From an uncultured Actinomycetes bacterium (GTDB lineage: Bacteria > Actinomycetota > Actinomycetes > Nanopelagicales > Nanopelagicaceae): a DNA stretch of 57,234 nt. The stretch is from positions 1 to 57,234 of the forward strand of contig CAIRHO010000040.1 of NCBI GenBank assembly GCA_903878415.1. The letters are read 5' to 3'. Every line of letters starts with the position of its first letter. The first letter of the stretch is position 1. The position numbers and the translations under genes were made by a program. Shown one piece after another: positions 8,309 to 16,923 of this stretch. The notes beneath the pieces are model-generated. The model did not search any database and was not told the DNA's origin. It worked only from the letters and a program-made list of their open reading frames with translations.

Positions 8309-9693
8309 GATTTAAGCGCACCAACCACTTTCGTTAGCGAAGCTTTAGCGTCACCAAATAACAATGTGGTCTTTGGATCGTAAAGCAATTCGTTTTCGAT
8401 ACCGGCGAATCCTGGACGCATTGATCGCTTCAAGAAAATTACGTTTCCGGCAAGTGATACATCCAAAATTGGCATTCCGTAGATTGGGCAACCAGGTGTG
8501 TTCTTAGCGGCGGGATTAACTACATCGTTCGCACCAATAATTAACGCAACATCAGTTTGTGGGAAAGTTGGATTTACTTCATCCATTTCTGCAAGTTGTT
8601 CGTAAGGAACATTTGCTTCCGCCAACAATACGTTCATATGGCCAGGCATACGACCTGCAACTGGATGAATTCCATACGCAACATCAATTCCTTTAGCAGT
8701 CAGTAAATCAGCTAATTCACGAACAGTATGTTGTGCTTGTGCAACTGCAAGTCCAAAACCAGGAACTATTACAACGCGGCGAGCATAGTTAAGCAAAATC
8801 GCAACATCATCTGGCGAACCAGAACGAACTGGCCGAGTTTCGCCACCAACTGCAACATCTTGTGGCTTTGCGGTAAATGCGCCAAAGAGCGTGCCAAAGA
8901 GGGAACGACCCATTGCTTCTGCCATCAAACGAGTCAAGATTGTTCCAGATGCACCAACAAGTGTTCCCGCAATAATTAAAAGTGTGGAATCAAGTACATA
9001 GCCACTTGCTGCAACTGTTAAACCAGTAAATGCGTTTAAGAGTGAGATAACTATCGGCACATCTGCGCCACCAACTGGCAATACAAAGAGCACCCCAAAA
9101 AGCAGCGATAAACCGGCGAGAATTAAGAGCGGGGTAGTGCCTAAAGCGCTAATTACCCAACCACCGCAACCAAGTACGCTGACTAAGGTTCCCGCAATTA
9201 CAAAACGACCGCCCGGAAATACAACTGGGCGAGTAGTCATTAATTCTTGTAACTTCATAAATGTAATGATCGAGCCAGAGAATGAAACACATCCAACAAT
9301 TACAGTAAATACAGTTGCAACTACTTCAGCAACCGTCGCGCCATCACCGAGTCTTAGATATTCAACGATTGCAACCAGTGCAGCAGCGCCGCCACCTACA
9401 CCATTAAACAACGCAACTAGTTGGGGCATTTGAGTCATCTGTACTTTACGCGCGGCCGGTACGCCAATTAATAAACCGATAACCATAGCGCCAAGAATCC
9501 AACCAAGATTATTTAGTGGAAGTGATGAACCTTCGCTGGCATAAAAGAAAACTACAAGAGTTGCAATAGTTGCGCCGAGTGCGCCAATTAAATTACCACG
9601 ACGCGCAGTACGAGGATGTGAAAGGCCCTTAAGCGCAAGAATGAAACATACGCCAGCAGATAACCCGATTAGATCATAAATTGCGCGGTTCAC
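8302..9693 (-). CDS. pntB: NAD(P) transhydrogenase subunit beta
   Basis: The beta subunit holds most membrane helices and the NADP(H)-binding domain of proton-translocating transhydrogenase, which uses the proton motive force to make NADPH from NADH. The 463 residues show about eight to nine membrane helices followed by domain III: GFGLAVAQAQ, HPVAGRMPGHMNVLLAEA, IIGANDVVNPAA and GMPILDV are all intact. It starts with GTG inside the end of the preceding gene (4-base GTGA overlap), so it is translationally coupled in a pntAA-pntAB-pntB operon. Confidence 0.95.
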   Translation of the reverse strand: MNRAIYDLIGLSAGVCFILALKGLSHPRTARRGNLIGALGATIATLVVFFYASEGSSLPLNNLGWILGAMVIGLLIGVPAARKVQMTQMPQLVALFNGVGGGAAALVAIVEYLRLGDGATVAEVVATVFTVIVGCVSFSGSIITFMKLQELMTTRPVVFPGGRFVIAGTLVSVLGCGGWVISALGTTPLLILAGLSLLFGVLFVLPVGGADVPIVISLLNAFTGLTVAASGYVLDSTLLIIAGTLVGASGTILTRLMAEAMGRSLFGTLFGAFTAKPQDVAVGGETRPVRSGSPDDVAILLNYARRVVIVPGFGLAVAQAQHTVRELADLLTAKGIDVAYGIHPVAGRMPGHMNVLLAEANVPYEQLAEMDEVNPTFPQTDVALIIGANDVVNPAAKNTPGCPIYGMPILDVSLAGNVIFLKRSMRPGFAGIENELLYDPKTTLLFGDAKASLTKVVGALKSL

Positions 9694-9992
9694 TTTGGCG
9701 CCTTCGTTCTCTCTTTACCTTTGCCTTTAAACATTTCCAACATTCGATCTGTAACTACAAAACCGCCGACCATATTTATTGTTGCCAGGATGATTGCAGC
9801 AACAGATAATCCAAGTTCTAAATTTGTTGAGCTGTGATCAGCGACGATGATTGCACCAACTAAAATGACGCCATGAATCGCATTGGCACCGCTCATTAGC
9901 GGGGTATGTAGAGTAGAAGAAACTTTAGAAACCACTTCGAAACCAACGAAAACCGCTAGTACGAAGATAGCGACAATTGCCATTGGTTCCAT
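9690..9992 (-). CDS. pntAB: NAD(P) transhydrogenase subunit alpha, membrane part
   Basis: The short 100-residue protein is the separate membrane part of the alpha subunit in three-gene transhydrogenases. It predicts three helices (about 4-20, 38-52, 58-78) and contains TPLMSGANAIHGVI, the conserved loop of this domain. Its ATG overlaps the stop of pntAA by one base and its stop overlaps the GTG of pntB. The C-terminal basic tail KGKGKERTK is cytoplasmic. Confidence 0.94.
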   Translation of the reverse strand: MEPMAIVAIFVLAVFVGFEVVSKVSSTLHTPLMSGANAIHGVILVGAIIVADHSSTNLELGLSVAAIILATINMVGGFVVTDRMLEMFKGKGKERTKAPK

Positions 9993-11149
9993 TACTTCTT
10001 ACCTCCATTTAATTGCGGCGTGCGTTTGGCACCTTCGTGGGTTAACGCGGCCGAATCGATAATTTCATCGGCAAAATCTGGCGCAATAGTTCCAATGGTT
10101 TTGCCATCGGCGTTCTCTGTTTTCGTCATTAAGAGCAGCAAGTTCACTACATTTCGCGAGTAGAGCGATGATGCATGGAATGGAAGTTGTGACGGAACAT
10201 CTTTTCCGCCCCAAATCTTCACGCCATTTGCCGTAACTACTATTTCGCCTGGTTTTGATCCTTCAACGTTTCCACCAGTTTCAGCAGCTAAGTCAACGAT
10301 GATCGACCCTGGTGCCATCATGCTAAACATTTCTGCGGTAACTAACCGCGGCGCTGGACGACCCGGAACGGCTGCGGTAGTAATAAGCACATTGGATTTT
10401 GTAATAAATGGAGTTAAGAGTTCGCGTTGCTTAGCAGCCCGCTCTTCTGTCATCTCACGCGCATATCCGCCAGCACCTTCAATCGCTTCAAGTCCTAAAT
10501 CAATAAAAGTTGCGCCCATTGAACGAACTTCATCGGCAGAAGATGGTCGAACGTCGTAAGCAGAAACAACTGCACCTAGTCGGCGTGATGTTGCAATTGC
10601 TTGTAGACCAGCAACGCCAGCACCTAATACAAGTACTTGTGCAGGTGTGACTGTTCCAGCGGCGGTCATTAAAAGTGGGAAAAATCTTGGCGACATTTCG
10701 GCTCCAACGAGTGCTGCGCGATAACCGGCGCAAAGTGCTTGTGAAGTTAGCGCATCCATAGATTGCGCGCGTGAAATTCGTGGCACCATCTCCAGAGAAA
10801 ATGCAGTAACACCGGCGCTAGCAGCAGCATCAATTGAATCAGCAGCTGTTGTTGGCGATAAGAATGAAATTGTGACTGCGCCTTTTTTAATTGATTTAAA
10901 TTGATCTGGAGTTAGCGGTTGTACTGAAGCAACAACGTCTGCTTTCCCTAACTCACTTTGAATATTTGCAGTAGCGATAATCTCAGCACCAGCGGCTTGA
11001 AATTCGCTATCTGTAGCTTGCGAATTTATGCCGGCTCCGGATTCGATGGCGACTGTTAAACCAGCGCGAGTTAATTTTGAAATTATGTCTGGAACTAGAG
11101 CTACTCGCTTTTCGCCAGATTTTAATTCTTTGGGAACGAAGACACGCAT
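9992..11149 (-). CDS. pntAA: NAD(P) transhydrogenase subunit alpha, NAD-binding part
   Basis: Domain I binds NAD(H). The 385-residue protein has the N-terminal VFVPKELKSGEKRVALVPD signature, the loop YAREMTEE and the Rossmann motif VLGAGVAGLQAIATSRRLGA. A longer frame opens at 11269 but it would run deep into argF; the ATG at 11149, ten bases after the argF stop, begins the conserved domain and gives the length of the known three-subunit alpha-1 chain. The closeness suggests co-transcription from the argF promoter. Confidence 0.94.
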   Translation of the reverse strand: MRVFVPKELKSGEKRVALVPDIISKLTRAGLTVAIESGAGINSQATDSEFQAAGAEIIATANIQSELGKADVVASVQPLTPDQFKSIKKGAVTISFLSPTTAADSIDAAASAGVTAFSLEMVPRISRAQSMDALTSQALCAGYRAALVGAEMSPRFFPLLMTAAGTVTPAQVLVLGAGVAGLQAIATSRRLGAVVSAYDVRPSSADEVRSMGATFIDLGLEAIEGAGGYAREMTEERAAKQRELLTPFITKSNVLITTAAVPGRPAPRLVTAEMFSMMAPGSIIVDLAAETGGNVEGSKPGEIVVTANGVKIWGGKDVPSQLPFHASSLYSRNVVNLLLLMTKTENADGKTIGTIAPDFADEIIDSAALTHEGAKRTPQLNGGKK

Positions 11150-11159
11150 AGGCTTCAGA

Positions 11160-12104
11160 TTAGTGCTTAAAGCCAACAATTTCACCTTTAATAAGGTGAA
11201 ATAAAAGTGACTGAATGGTGGTGCGGCGATGAAAAGCTTCTCGCCAAATAACCGACTTTGTTCCGTCAATCACATTTGCAGCAACTTCTTCACCGCGATG
11301 TGCGGGAAGGCAATGCATAAATATTGAATCCTTAGCGGTCAATGACATTAATGATTCAGTTACTGCGAAAGGGGCTAGCACTGCAATTTTTTCTTTACGC
11401 TCTGACTCTGGGTCGCCCATCGACATCCAAACATCGGTATATAACACTGATGCATCTTTAGCAGCAGCTTCTGGATCGTTTATAACTTCAACTTTTGCAC
11501 CAGAGTGTTTAGCAATATTTGTTGCTATTTCAATGGCGCGCACACTAGGTGACCATTTACCGGTAGGTGTAGCGGTAACAACATGTGCTCCCATAATTGC
11601 CCCCATGATCAACCAAGAGTTAGCCATATTATTTCCATCGCCTAAGTAAACAAATTTTCTTCCAGAAATATCGGAACCAAAGTTCTCTCGAATAGTTAGC
11701 CAATCCGCTAGCAATTGGGTCGGATGGTCATCATCTGTAAGAGCGTTAATTATGGGAATTGTTGAATGAGCACCAAGTTCATCTACGTCAGCTTGTGCAA
11801 ATGTCCGTACAATCATTGCGCTACAGAACCCACTAATTATTTTTGCGGTATCTGAAATAGTTTCACCGCGACCTAATTGCAAATCATCTCCGCGAACAAA
11901 AATCGGAGAACCACCCAAGTGAGCCACTGCAGTTTCTGATGCAAGACGAGTTCTAGTGGACGGTTTGGTCATGTAAATAGCAACTGTTTTATTTGCAAGT
12001 GCAGTGTTTGAGCGGAGCGGATTCTCAGCGAATTGCGCCGCGGTATCTAATATCAATTCGACATCGGCTCGCGATAAATGTTCGGTACGCAATAGGTCTT
12101 TCAT
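11160..12104 (-). CDS. argF: Ornithine carbamoyltransferase
   Basis: Makes citrulline from ornithine and carbamoyl phosphate in arginine biosynthesis. The 314 residues contain the carbamoyl-phosphate loop STRTR, HPTQ, the ornithine-specific DVWMSMG and the catalytic HCLP. The C-terminal substrate segment is unusual: where most family members have an AENRxHxQ-like pattern, this one reads EAFHRRTTIQ, so the conserved E, N and H are replaced while the R is kept. The gene is not in an arg cluster here; it precedes pntAA on the minus strand. Confidence 0.9.
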   Translation of the reverse strand: MKDLLRTEHLSRADVELILDTAAQFAENPLRSNTALANKTVAIYMTKPSTRTRLASETAVAHLGGSPIFVRGDDLQLGRGETISDTAKIISGFCSAMIVRTFAQADVDELGAHSTIPIINALTDDDHPTQLLADWLTIRENFGSDISGRKFVYLGDGNNMANSWLIMGAIMGAHVVTATPTGKWSPSVRAIEIATNIAKHSGAKVEVINDPEAAAKDASVLYTDVWMSMGDPESERKEKIAVLAPFAVTESLMSLTAKDSIFMHCLPAHRGEEVAANVIDGTKSVIWREAFHRRTTIQSLLFHLIKGEIVGFKH

Positions 12105-12110
12105 CTGCTT

Positions 12111-12116
12111 AGTTTA
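12111..12116 (-). promoter_or_regulatory. -10 element of argF, leaderless
   Basis: On the minus strand TAAACT ends 6 nt before the argF ATG. The divergent DUF3039 promoter lies 11 bases away. Confidence 0.55.
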
Positions 12117-12127
12117 ATCACACCGAT

Positions 12128-12133
12128 TATGAT
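12128..12133 (+). promoter_or_regulatory. -10 element of the DUF3039 gene, leaderless
   Basis: TATGAT, close to the TATAAT consensus, ends 6 nt before the ATG at 12140. Confidence 0.6.
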
Positions 12134-12139
12134 TCGCGT

Positions 12140-12409
12140 ATGGGTTTATTTACACGCGGGCGAGATGCCGATACCGACACAATCGTTGCGCCTGTCGAAG
12201 AGCGACTTGATGAAGGTGATCACGAACGGTTTTCGCATTATGTGAAGAAAGCGAAAATTGTGGAGTCGGCGGTCTCTGGGAAAACTGTGACAGCCCTTTG
12301 CGGAAAGAAATGGATTCCAACTCGTGATCCTGAACGATTTCCAATCTGTCCTACATGTAAAGAAATTCATGCCGGTCTTCGAAAAGAACCAGATACGCCA
12401 AAGCCTTAA
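12140..12409 (+). CDS. DUF3039 domain protein
   Basis: A small cytoplasmic protein of 89 residues typical of actinobacteria; the core DHERFSHYVKKAKIVESAVSG and the four-residue CPTC motif (with an additional Cys in ALCGKKW) identify DUF3039. The cysteines suggest a zinc-ribbon, but function is unknown. Its TAA overlaps the ATG of the secreted GH18 gene by one base, so the two are translationally coupled. Confidence 0.88.
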   Translation: MGLFTRGRDADTDTIVAPVEERLDEGDHERFSHYVKKAKIVESAVSGKTVTALCGKKWIPTRDPERFPICPTCKEIHAGLRKEPDTPKP

Positions 12410-14169
12410 TGAAACCAGTAGCAAAGCAATTAATCGGCGCATTAGCAATTACCCTTTTATCCCAATTAGTTATTTCGCCACAATCAATTAGCGCTGCTGA
12501 TGTACCACCTCGTAAAATTTTAAGTGGTTGGGTTCCGTATTACTCCGTAAAGAATTCCATCGCTTCAGTCGTTGTAAACCAAGATTTAATTCGGGAAGTT
12601 TCACCATTTTGGTACACCCTTAAAGGCGAGAAGGAAATTCTCGACCTTTATGCTGCCGCCAAATTAACTGATCCAATGTCAGTTTCACTCAATACGCTTC
12701 GCAATCTAAATATTGGAATCATTCCCACCATTACCGATGGCACCGATAAGTTGGTATTAAGTAATTTATTAGGAAATGCGCAATCAAGAACGAATATCGT
12801 GGCCACAATAGCTAATTTAGTTAAAGTCAATAATTTTGACGGTATAGATTTAGATTTTGAGAATTTTGCTTTCATTGATGGAAACATGACTTGGAATGCG
12901 ACAAGGCCGCGTTGGGTAGCTTTTGTTAAGGAGCTCTCTGCCTCGTTGCACGCAGATAAGAAAGTACTTTCAATCACAGCGCCGGTTGATTTCGATCCAG
13001 TTACTAAACGGAAGGGTTACACCGTTTACGATTGGAAAAATATTGCGCCATATATCGACAGATTACGAATAATGACTTATGACTATTCAACTTCGACAGT
13101 TGGCCCGATTGGCCCACTTATTTGGGTAGAAGATGCAGTTAAATACGCAACCTCTGTGATTCCTGCTTCTAAAATTTTTCTAGGTGTGCCTGGTTATGGC
13201 AGAGATTGGGTCGTGAAAGTTGTTGGCACGTGTGCACCAGCCGATGCCAAAGTTATTAATACCAAGATAAAAGCAGCAACGTTTGTGATGCGGGATGCGA
13301 TTTCACTTGCAACCGGATATGGCGCAACTCCGCAATATATGGAGAAAGAAGGTGAAGTAACTTTTACTTATACAAAAACATTCCCAGGTTTCTTAGCGGA
13401 CGGTACTCCAACATCCTGTACTGCAACTCGAACCGCTTGGTATCAAGATTCAAAATCCTATGTAGCGCGCGCGAATTTAGTTGCCAAGTATCGCTTAGGT
13501 GGAATCATGGCCTGGACTTTAGGTATGGAAGATGCTGCAACAATGCCAAGTGTTCGGTCTTATGCTCAAACAATTGCACCAGACCAAGTTGTTGTAACTT
13601 TAGTAACCGATAAAAGTGAAACTGAGTTTGGTCAACCCATCAGCGTCAAGACTTTATTTACACTTCCAGATAACCAACCAATCGCAAATTTGCCACTAAA
13701 TATCGAAGCGAGAAATAGCGATGGAACTTGGCGAAAAATTTACTCTGGCGTTACCGCAATAGATGGCACGCTTGGAATTTCGACGCTACTTGCAGGGAAC
13801 ACAGCGTTGCACGCAGTTTCGGAAAGTTCATGGGAGCGATTAGCCGGTTATTCAAAAGATATAAATATAAATTTTGCCAGAAAAATTGTAGTTACCGCTC
13901 CGACTTCGGCAGTGCACGGCCGAGAGATCGTTATTTCTGGATTTATACAACCAAAAGAGAGCGGCGTGAAGTTAACATTAGAGCGTTTGATTGGGAGTGG
14001 GTATAAAGAGGTAACTATGAAGAACTCAATAATTTCCGATTTAGATGGTCGATTTACTCTTACTCATGTAGAAATTGATGATGGTTTTGCGACGTTTCGA
14101 GTAACGAGCACCGCTACCGGCAATAGCGCTCTCGGATATAGCAACAACTTCATCATTTCCATCCGATAG
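12409..14169 (+). CDS. Secreted glycoside hydrolase family 18 protein
   Basis: A 586-residue exported protein. A signal peptide (1-29, ending SISA) is followed by a GH18 barrel (about 35-385) of the spore-germination YaaH/chitinase type; the catalytic motif is DGIDLDFE with acid Glu 151. The remaining 200 residues look like two beta-sandwich (Ig-like) domains (about 395-485 and 490-586). GH18 enzymes cut chitin or peptidoglycan-like N-acetylglucosamine polymers. No LysM or chitin-binding domain is seen. Start ATG overlaps the preceding stop. Confidence 0.87.
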   Translation: MKPVAKQLIGALAITLLSQLVISPQSISAADVPPRKILSGWVPYYSVKNSIASVVVNQDLIREVSPFWYTLKGEKEILDLYAAAKLTDPMSVSLNTLRNLNIGIIPTITDGTDKLVLSNLLGNAQSRTNIVATIANLVKVNNFDGIDLDFENFAFIDGNMTWNATRPRWVAFVKELSASLHADKKVLSITAPVDFDPVTKRKGYTVYDWKNIAPYIDRLRIMTYDYSTSTVGPIGPLIWVEDAVKYATSVIPASKIFLGVPGYGRDWVVKVVGTCAPADAKVINTKIKAATFVMRDAISLATGYGATPQYMEKEGEVTFTYTKTFPGFLADGTPTSCTATRTAWYQDSKSYVARANLVAKYRLGGIMAWTLGMEDAATMPSVRSYAQTIAPDQVVVTLVTDKSETEFGQPISVKTLFTLPDNQPIANLPLNIEARNSDGTWRKIYSGVTAIDGTLGISTLLAGNTALHAVSESSWERLAGYSKDININFARKIVVTAPTSAVHGREIVISGFIQPKESGVKLTLERLIGSGYKEVTMKNSIISDLDGRFTLTHVEIDDGFATFRVTSTATGNSALGYSNNFIISIR

Positions 14170-14172
14170 CGA

Positions 14173-14178
14173 GATAAT
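14173..14178 (+). promoter_or_regulatory. -10 element of clpS, leaderless
   Basis: GATAAT ends 6 nt before the clpS ATG. Confidence 0.5.
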
Positions 14179-14184
14179 TGAAAG

Positions 14185-14469
14185 ATGGGAACGCTAACCG
14201 AAGAAGAAACTAAAAGCGATCTTCGTGCAGATCGCCCTTGGGTAACGGTGGTTTGGGATGACCCGGTAAACCTAATGAGTTATGTGGCCCATATTTTTAT
14301 TCTGCTCTTTGGTTTTTCTAAGGAGAAAGCCACTGAATTAATGATGAAAGTTCATGTTGAGGGAAAAGCTGTAGTTAGTTCTGGAACTCGCGAAGAGATG
14401 GAGCTAGATGTTCAGAGACTGCATGAGTACGGACTTTGGGCCACGTTGCAACGCGATGATGAAATTTAA
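14185..14469 (+). CDS. clpS: ATP-dependent Clp protease adaptor ClpS
   Basis: ClpS presents N-degron substrates to the Clp ATPase. The 94-residue protein has the substrate-pocket features: WDDPVNLMSYV, the hydrophobic helix HIFILLFGF, and MMKVHVEGKAVV with the conserved His. clpS followed by a DUF2017 gene is a conserved actinobacterial pair, as in mycobacteria. A leaderless promoter is proposed just upstream. Confidence 0.94.
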   Translation: MGTLTEEETKSDLRADRPWVTVVWDDPVNLMSYVAHIFILLFGFSKEKATELMMKVHVEGKAVVSSGTREEMELDVQRLHEYGLWATLQRDDEI

Positions 14470-14472
14470 TTG

Positions 14473-15078
14473 ATGTCAGGATTTTTAAGAAGTGGCGATG
14501 AAAAAATCGCAATTACATTTGCTTCGCAGGAAGCCCATGTTCTAATGAATTTAACCGAGCAAATAATTGAATTACTCAGCGAAGAAGATGGCGGAACTCA
14601 TTTATCTAAAGAACATACCGTTGATGACTTAATGCGAATGGTTGGAATTTCAACTAACGATGCACCACCTATTGATCCGGTATTACTTCGGCTCTTGCCT
14701 AATGCATATAAAGATGTTGAGAAGGCGGCAGAATTTCGTCGTTACACCGAACATGGGTTACGTGAAAAGAAGCGTGCAAATGCAGTACTGATTCGTGAAG
14801 CTCTTTTGCCGCAAGATGAAGATTGGGATAATGATTCACCTTTGGATGTTGCACACATAACTTGCGTTATAGAAGGTGACGATGTGATGGCATGGTTAAG
14901 CGCTATGAATGATATTCGGCTAGCGCTAGCAGTCCGCTTAGATATTGGCGGCGAAAGAGATGCCAAACCACAACACGAGAAATATGAATTAATGGTTGAG
15001 AGCGATCCAATGAAAGCGGTCTATGCGGTTTACTCGTGGATCGGTTGGCTACAAGAAAGTTTATTAAAGCTGCTTTAA
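14473..15078 (+). CDS. DUF2017 domain protein
   Basis: A 201-residue mostly helical cytoplasmic protein in the position always taken by DUF2017 next to clpS in actinobacteria. A TTG at 14470 directly abuts the clpS stop, but the ATG at 14473 is the likelier start. It has an acidic N-terminal half (ELLSEEDGG) and a C-terminal segment VYAVYSWIGWLQESLLKLL. Function is unknown; co-conservation with clpS suggests a part in regulated proteolysis. Confidence 0.85.
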   Translation: MSGFLRSGDEKIAITFASQEAHVLMNLTEQIIELLSEEDGGTHLSKEHTVDDLMRMVGISTNDAPPIDPVLLRLLPNAYKDVEKAAEFRRYTEHGLREKKRANAVLIREALLPQDEDWDNDSPLDVAHITCVIEGDDVMAWLSAMNDIRLALAVRLDIGGERDAKPQHEKYELMVESDPMKAVYAVYSWIGWLQESLLKLL

Positions 15079-15092
15079 AAATTCCTGAGAAT

Positions 15093-15127
15093 AAAAAAGC
15101 CGAACCATTTCTGGTCCGGCTTTTTTA
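15093..15127 (-). terminator. Bidirectional rho-independent terminator
   Basis: Arms GCCGAACCA and TGGTCCGGC flank a short loop with A-runs on the left and T-runs on the right. The minus-strand transcript (rhodopsin) forms the better stem, with a G-U pair where the plus strand has an A-C mismatch, so it mainly ends the rhodopsin mRNA and also serves DUF2017. Confidence 0.85.
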
Positions 15128-15137
15128 TTGGTTTTAA

Positions 15138-15893
15138 CTAGTGGTCGTCTTTCATGCCTTCAGCAGCAGATTTCATGCGTGCGATCTTGTAAATTGTAAG
15201 ACCGAATACGCACTTAGCTAATACGTCAGCAACTGTGTAACCAATCTGTCGGTACATAAATGCATCTGTACCTTCAATACCTAGAAGTGGGAATAGGTAT
15301 GAAATTGGATAAACACCCCATGTAGCAATGAGAAGTAAACGTAGTCGGCCAACAGTTGCAGCAACGCCTTCTGGTTGACGTTCCAATGACTTCCCTAGTT
15401 CTACGAATAGAACATAAAGGATGTATAGGAATGGGATTGTTGAAAGTACGCCCCAAAGAATTTTGGAACCATTTTCGGTTGCAATTTCGCCAGGGTATCC
15501 AAGTGCAATCATTGCTGTTGCAGCTGGTACTAAGCGACCGATTAGTGAAGATGCGGCAGCTTTGGCAAGTGCAAGTACGGCAACTACTTCTACTAATAAA
15601 AGTGGAACTGTCAAAACCCAGTCAACGTAGCGGTAAGCCTCGTTAAATGAACCTTGCGCATTTCCAACTTTAACCATTCCGGCATCGCTTGAATCAATAA
15701 ACGAATTGAAGATTCGGAAGTAGTGATAGCCAGCAATGAATGTAACCATTGAAGAGAGTACAAGTGCATTTCGATATTTAGGAAGTACTCGGCTCTGCGA
15801 TACGAGTGTGTACACAGTGCATGCGAGCATTGCAATTAATCCAAAGGAGAACATGTTGTACAACGTGCTCCATTGTGATGATGTTAGTTGCAT
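15138..15893 (-). CDS. Actinorhodopsin, light-driven proton pump
   Basis: A seven-helix retinal protein of 251 residues. In RYVDWVLTVPLLLVE the Asp 91 is the proton acceptor and Glu 102 the donor; R88 is present, His 57 pairs with the acceptor as in proteorhodopsin, and Lys 227 (DVLAKCVFG) binds retinal. Leu 99 at the tuning position predicts green absorption. All pump residues are intact. GGAGG lies 11 bases before the ATG, so unlike many neighbours it has a leadered mRNA. No carotenoid or retinal synthesis genes are nearby. It stands alone between DUF2017 and murI and has its own terminator. Confidence 0.96.
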   Translation of the reverse strand: MQLTSSQWSTLYNMFSFGLIAMLACTVYTLVSQSRVLPKYRNALVLSSMVTFIAGYHYFRIFNSFIDSSDAGMVKVGNAQGSFNEAYRYVDWVLTVPLLLVEVVAVLALAKAAASSLIGRLVPAATAMIALGYPGEIATENGSKILWGVLSTIPFLYILYVLFVELGKSLERQPEGVAATVGRLRLLLIATWGVYPISYLFPLLGIEGTDAFMYRQIGYTVADVLAKCVFGLTIYKIARMKSAAEGMKDDH

Positions 15894-16005
15894 TCTTTAT
15901 AGCCTCCGTGGGGAGTTAAGTTTCCGAGTTCGGATGAAATCGGCGCTTATTATTCGTGGACCCATATGAAGTCTGCGACTAATAAGTAAGTAAATCGTCC
16001 GCCTA

Positions 16006-16025
16006 AAGTGGCTCCCCCGCCACTT
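16006..16025. promoter_or_regulatory. Inverted repeat between rhodopsin and murI
   Basis: AAGTGGC, a TCCCCC centre and GCCACTT form a perfect 7-base stem 113 bases upstream of the rhodopsin start and 84 bases before murI. No T-run follows, so it is not an obvious terminator; it may be an operator or a 5' leader hairpin. Confidence 0.4.
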
Positions 16026-16096
16026 GAAATTCCAGCGGGAACCTATCAAATTGGCTTATATTTATAACATTTTAGTAACAAATTAATTATCAAAGG

Positions 16097-16102
16097 TAGG
16101 CT
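16097..16102 (+). promoter_or_regulatory. -10 element of murI, leaderless
   Basis: TAGGCT ends 6 nt before the GTG start at 16109. The same hexamer in the same place precedes glyA and pduO. Confidence 0.55.
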
Positions 16103-16108
16103 ACGCAG

Positions 16109-16906
16109 GTGCTTAATCAAGATGCCCCAATCGGAATATTCGATTCTGGCGTTGGCGGATTAACGGTAGCGCGAGCGATAATCGATCAATTACCTAACGA
16201 ATCAATTCTCTATATCGGCGATACCGCCCGAACTCCATACGGGCCAAGGCCGCTAGCTGAAGTTAGATCTTTTGCTCTTGAAATCATGGATCAATTAGTT
16301 GCGGCCGGCGTTAAGGCGATAGTGATCGCCTGTAACACGGCAAGTGCGGCAATGCTCCGCGATGCCCGCGAACGTTACTCGGTGCCGGTCATTGAAGTTA
16401 TTCAACCTGCAGTTCGGCGCGCAGTTTCTGCTTCCCGCACTGGAAAAGTTGGCGTTATTGGAACTCAAACCACAATTGATTCCAAAGCTTATGGTGACGC
16501 ATTTGCGGCAGCGCCGCAGTTAGAAATCACTTCAATCCCGTGTCCGCTATTTGTTGAGTTTGTAGAACGTGGTGAAACTTCCGGTACCGAAATTACTAAA
16601 GTTGCAACGGAATACTTGGCACCACTAGTGAAAGCTAATGTAGATACTTTAGTTCTAGGTTGCACTCACTATCCGTTGCTGACTGGTGTTATTTCATATG
16701 TAATGGGCAACGGCGTAACACTAGTTTCGAGCGCGGAAGAGACGGCAAAAGATTTATACCGAGTTCTCGCTGAAAAGAATTTAATGCGAACCGCACTCAG
16801 CAAACCTGATTACCAATTTATCGCCACTGGCAGTACTGAAAATTTTGCAACACTTGCTCGTAGATTCCTTGGGCCAGAAGTTGTAAATGTAAGAAGCAAG
16901 ATTTAA
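16109..16906 (+). CDS. murI: Glutamate racemase
   Basis: Supplies D-glutamate for peptidoglycan. The 265 residues include the first catalytic region [28 protein letters not shown], the first catalytic Cys in VIACNTASA and the second in [10 protein letters not shown]. The GTG start is set by the conserved N-terminus and the -10 element 6 nt upstream. rph follows after 17 bases and rdgB abuts rph, the order known in mycobacteria. Confidence 0.95.
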   Translation: MLNQDAPIGIFDSGVGGLTVARAIIDQLPNESILYIGDTARTPYGPRPLAEVRSFALEIMDQLVAAGVKAIVIACNTASAAMLRDARERYSVPVIEVIQPAVRRAVSASRTGKVGVIGTQTTIDSKAYGDAFAAAPQLEITSIPCPLFVEFVERGETSGTEITKVATEYLAPLVKANVDTLVLGCTHYPLLTGVISYVMGNGVTLVSSAEETAKDLYRVLAEKNLMRTALSKPDYQFIATGSTENFATLARRFLGPEVVNVRSKI

Positions 16907-16923
16907 TTACTAGGGGAGTAACA

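Noticed and set aside
11150-11269. Longer N-terminus for pntAA
   Set aside because: The extra 40 residues overlap the end of argF and do not belong to the conserved domain.
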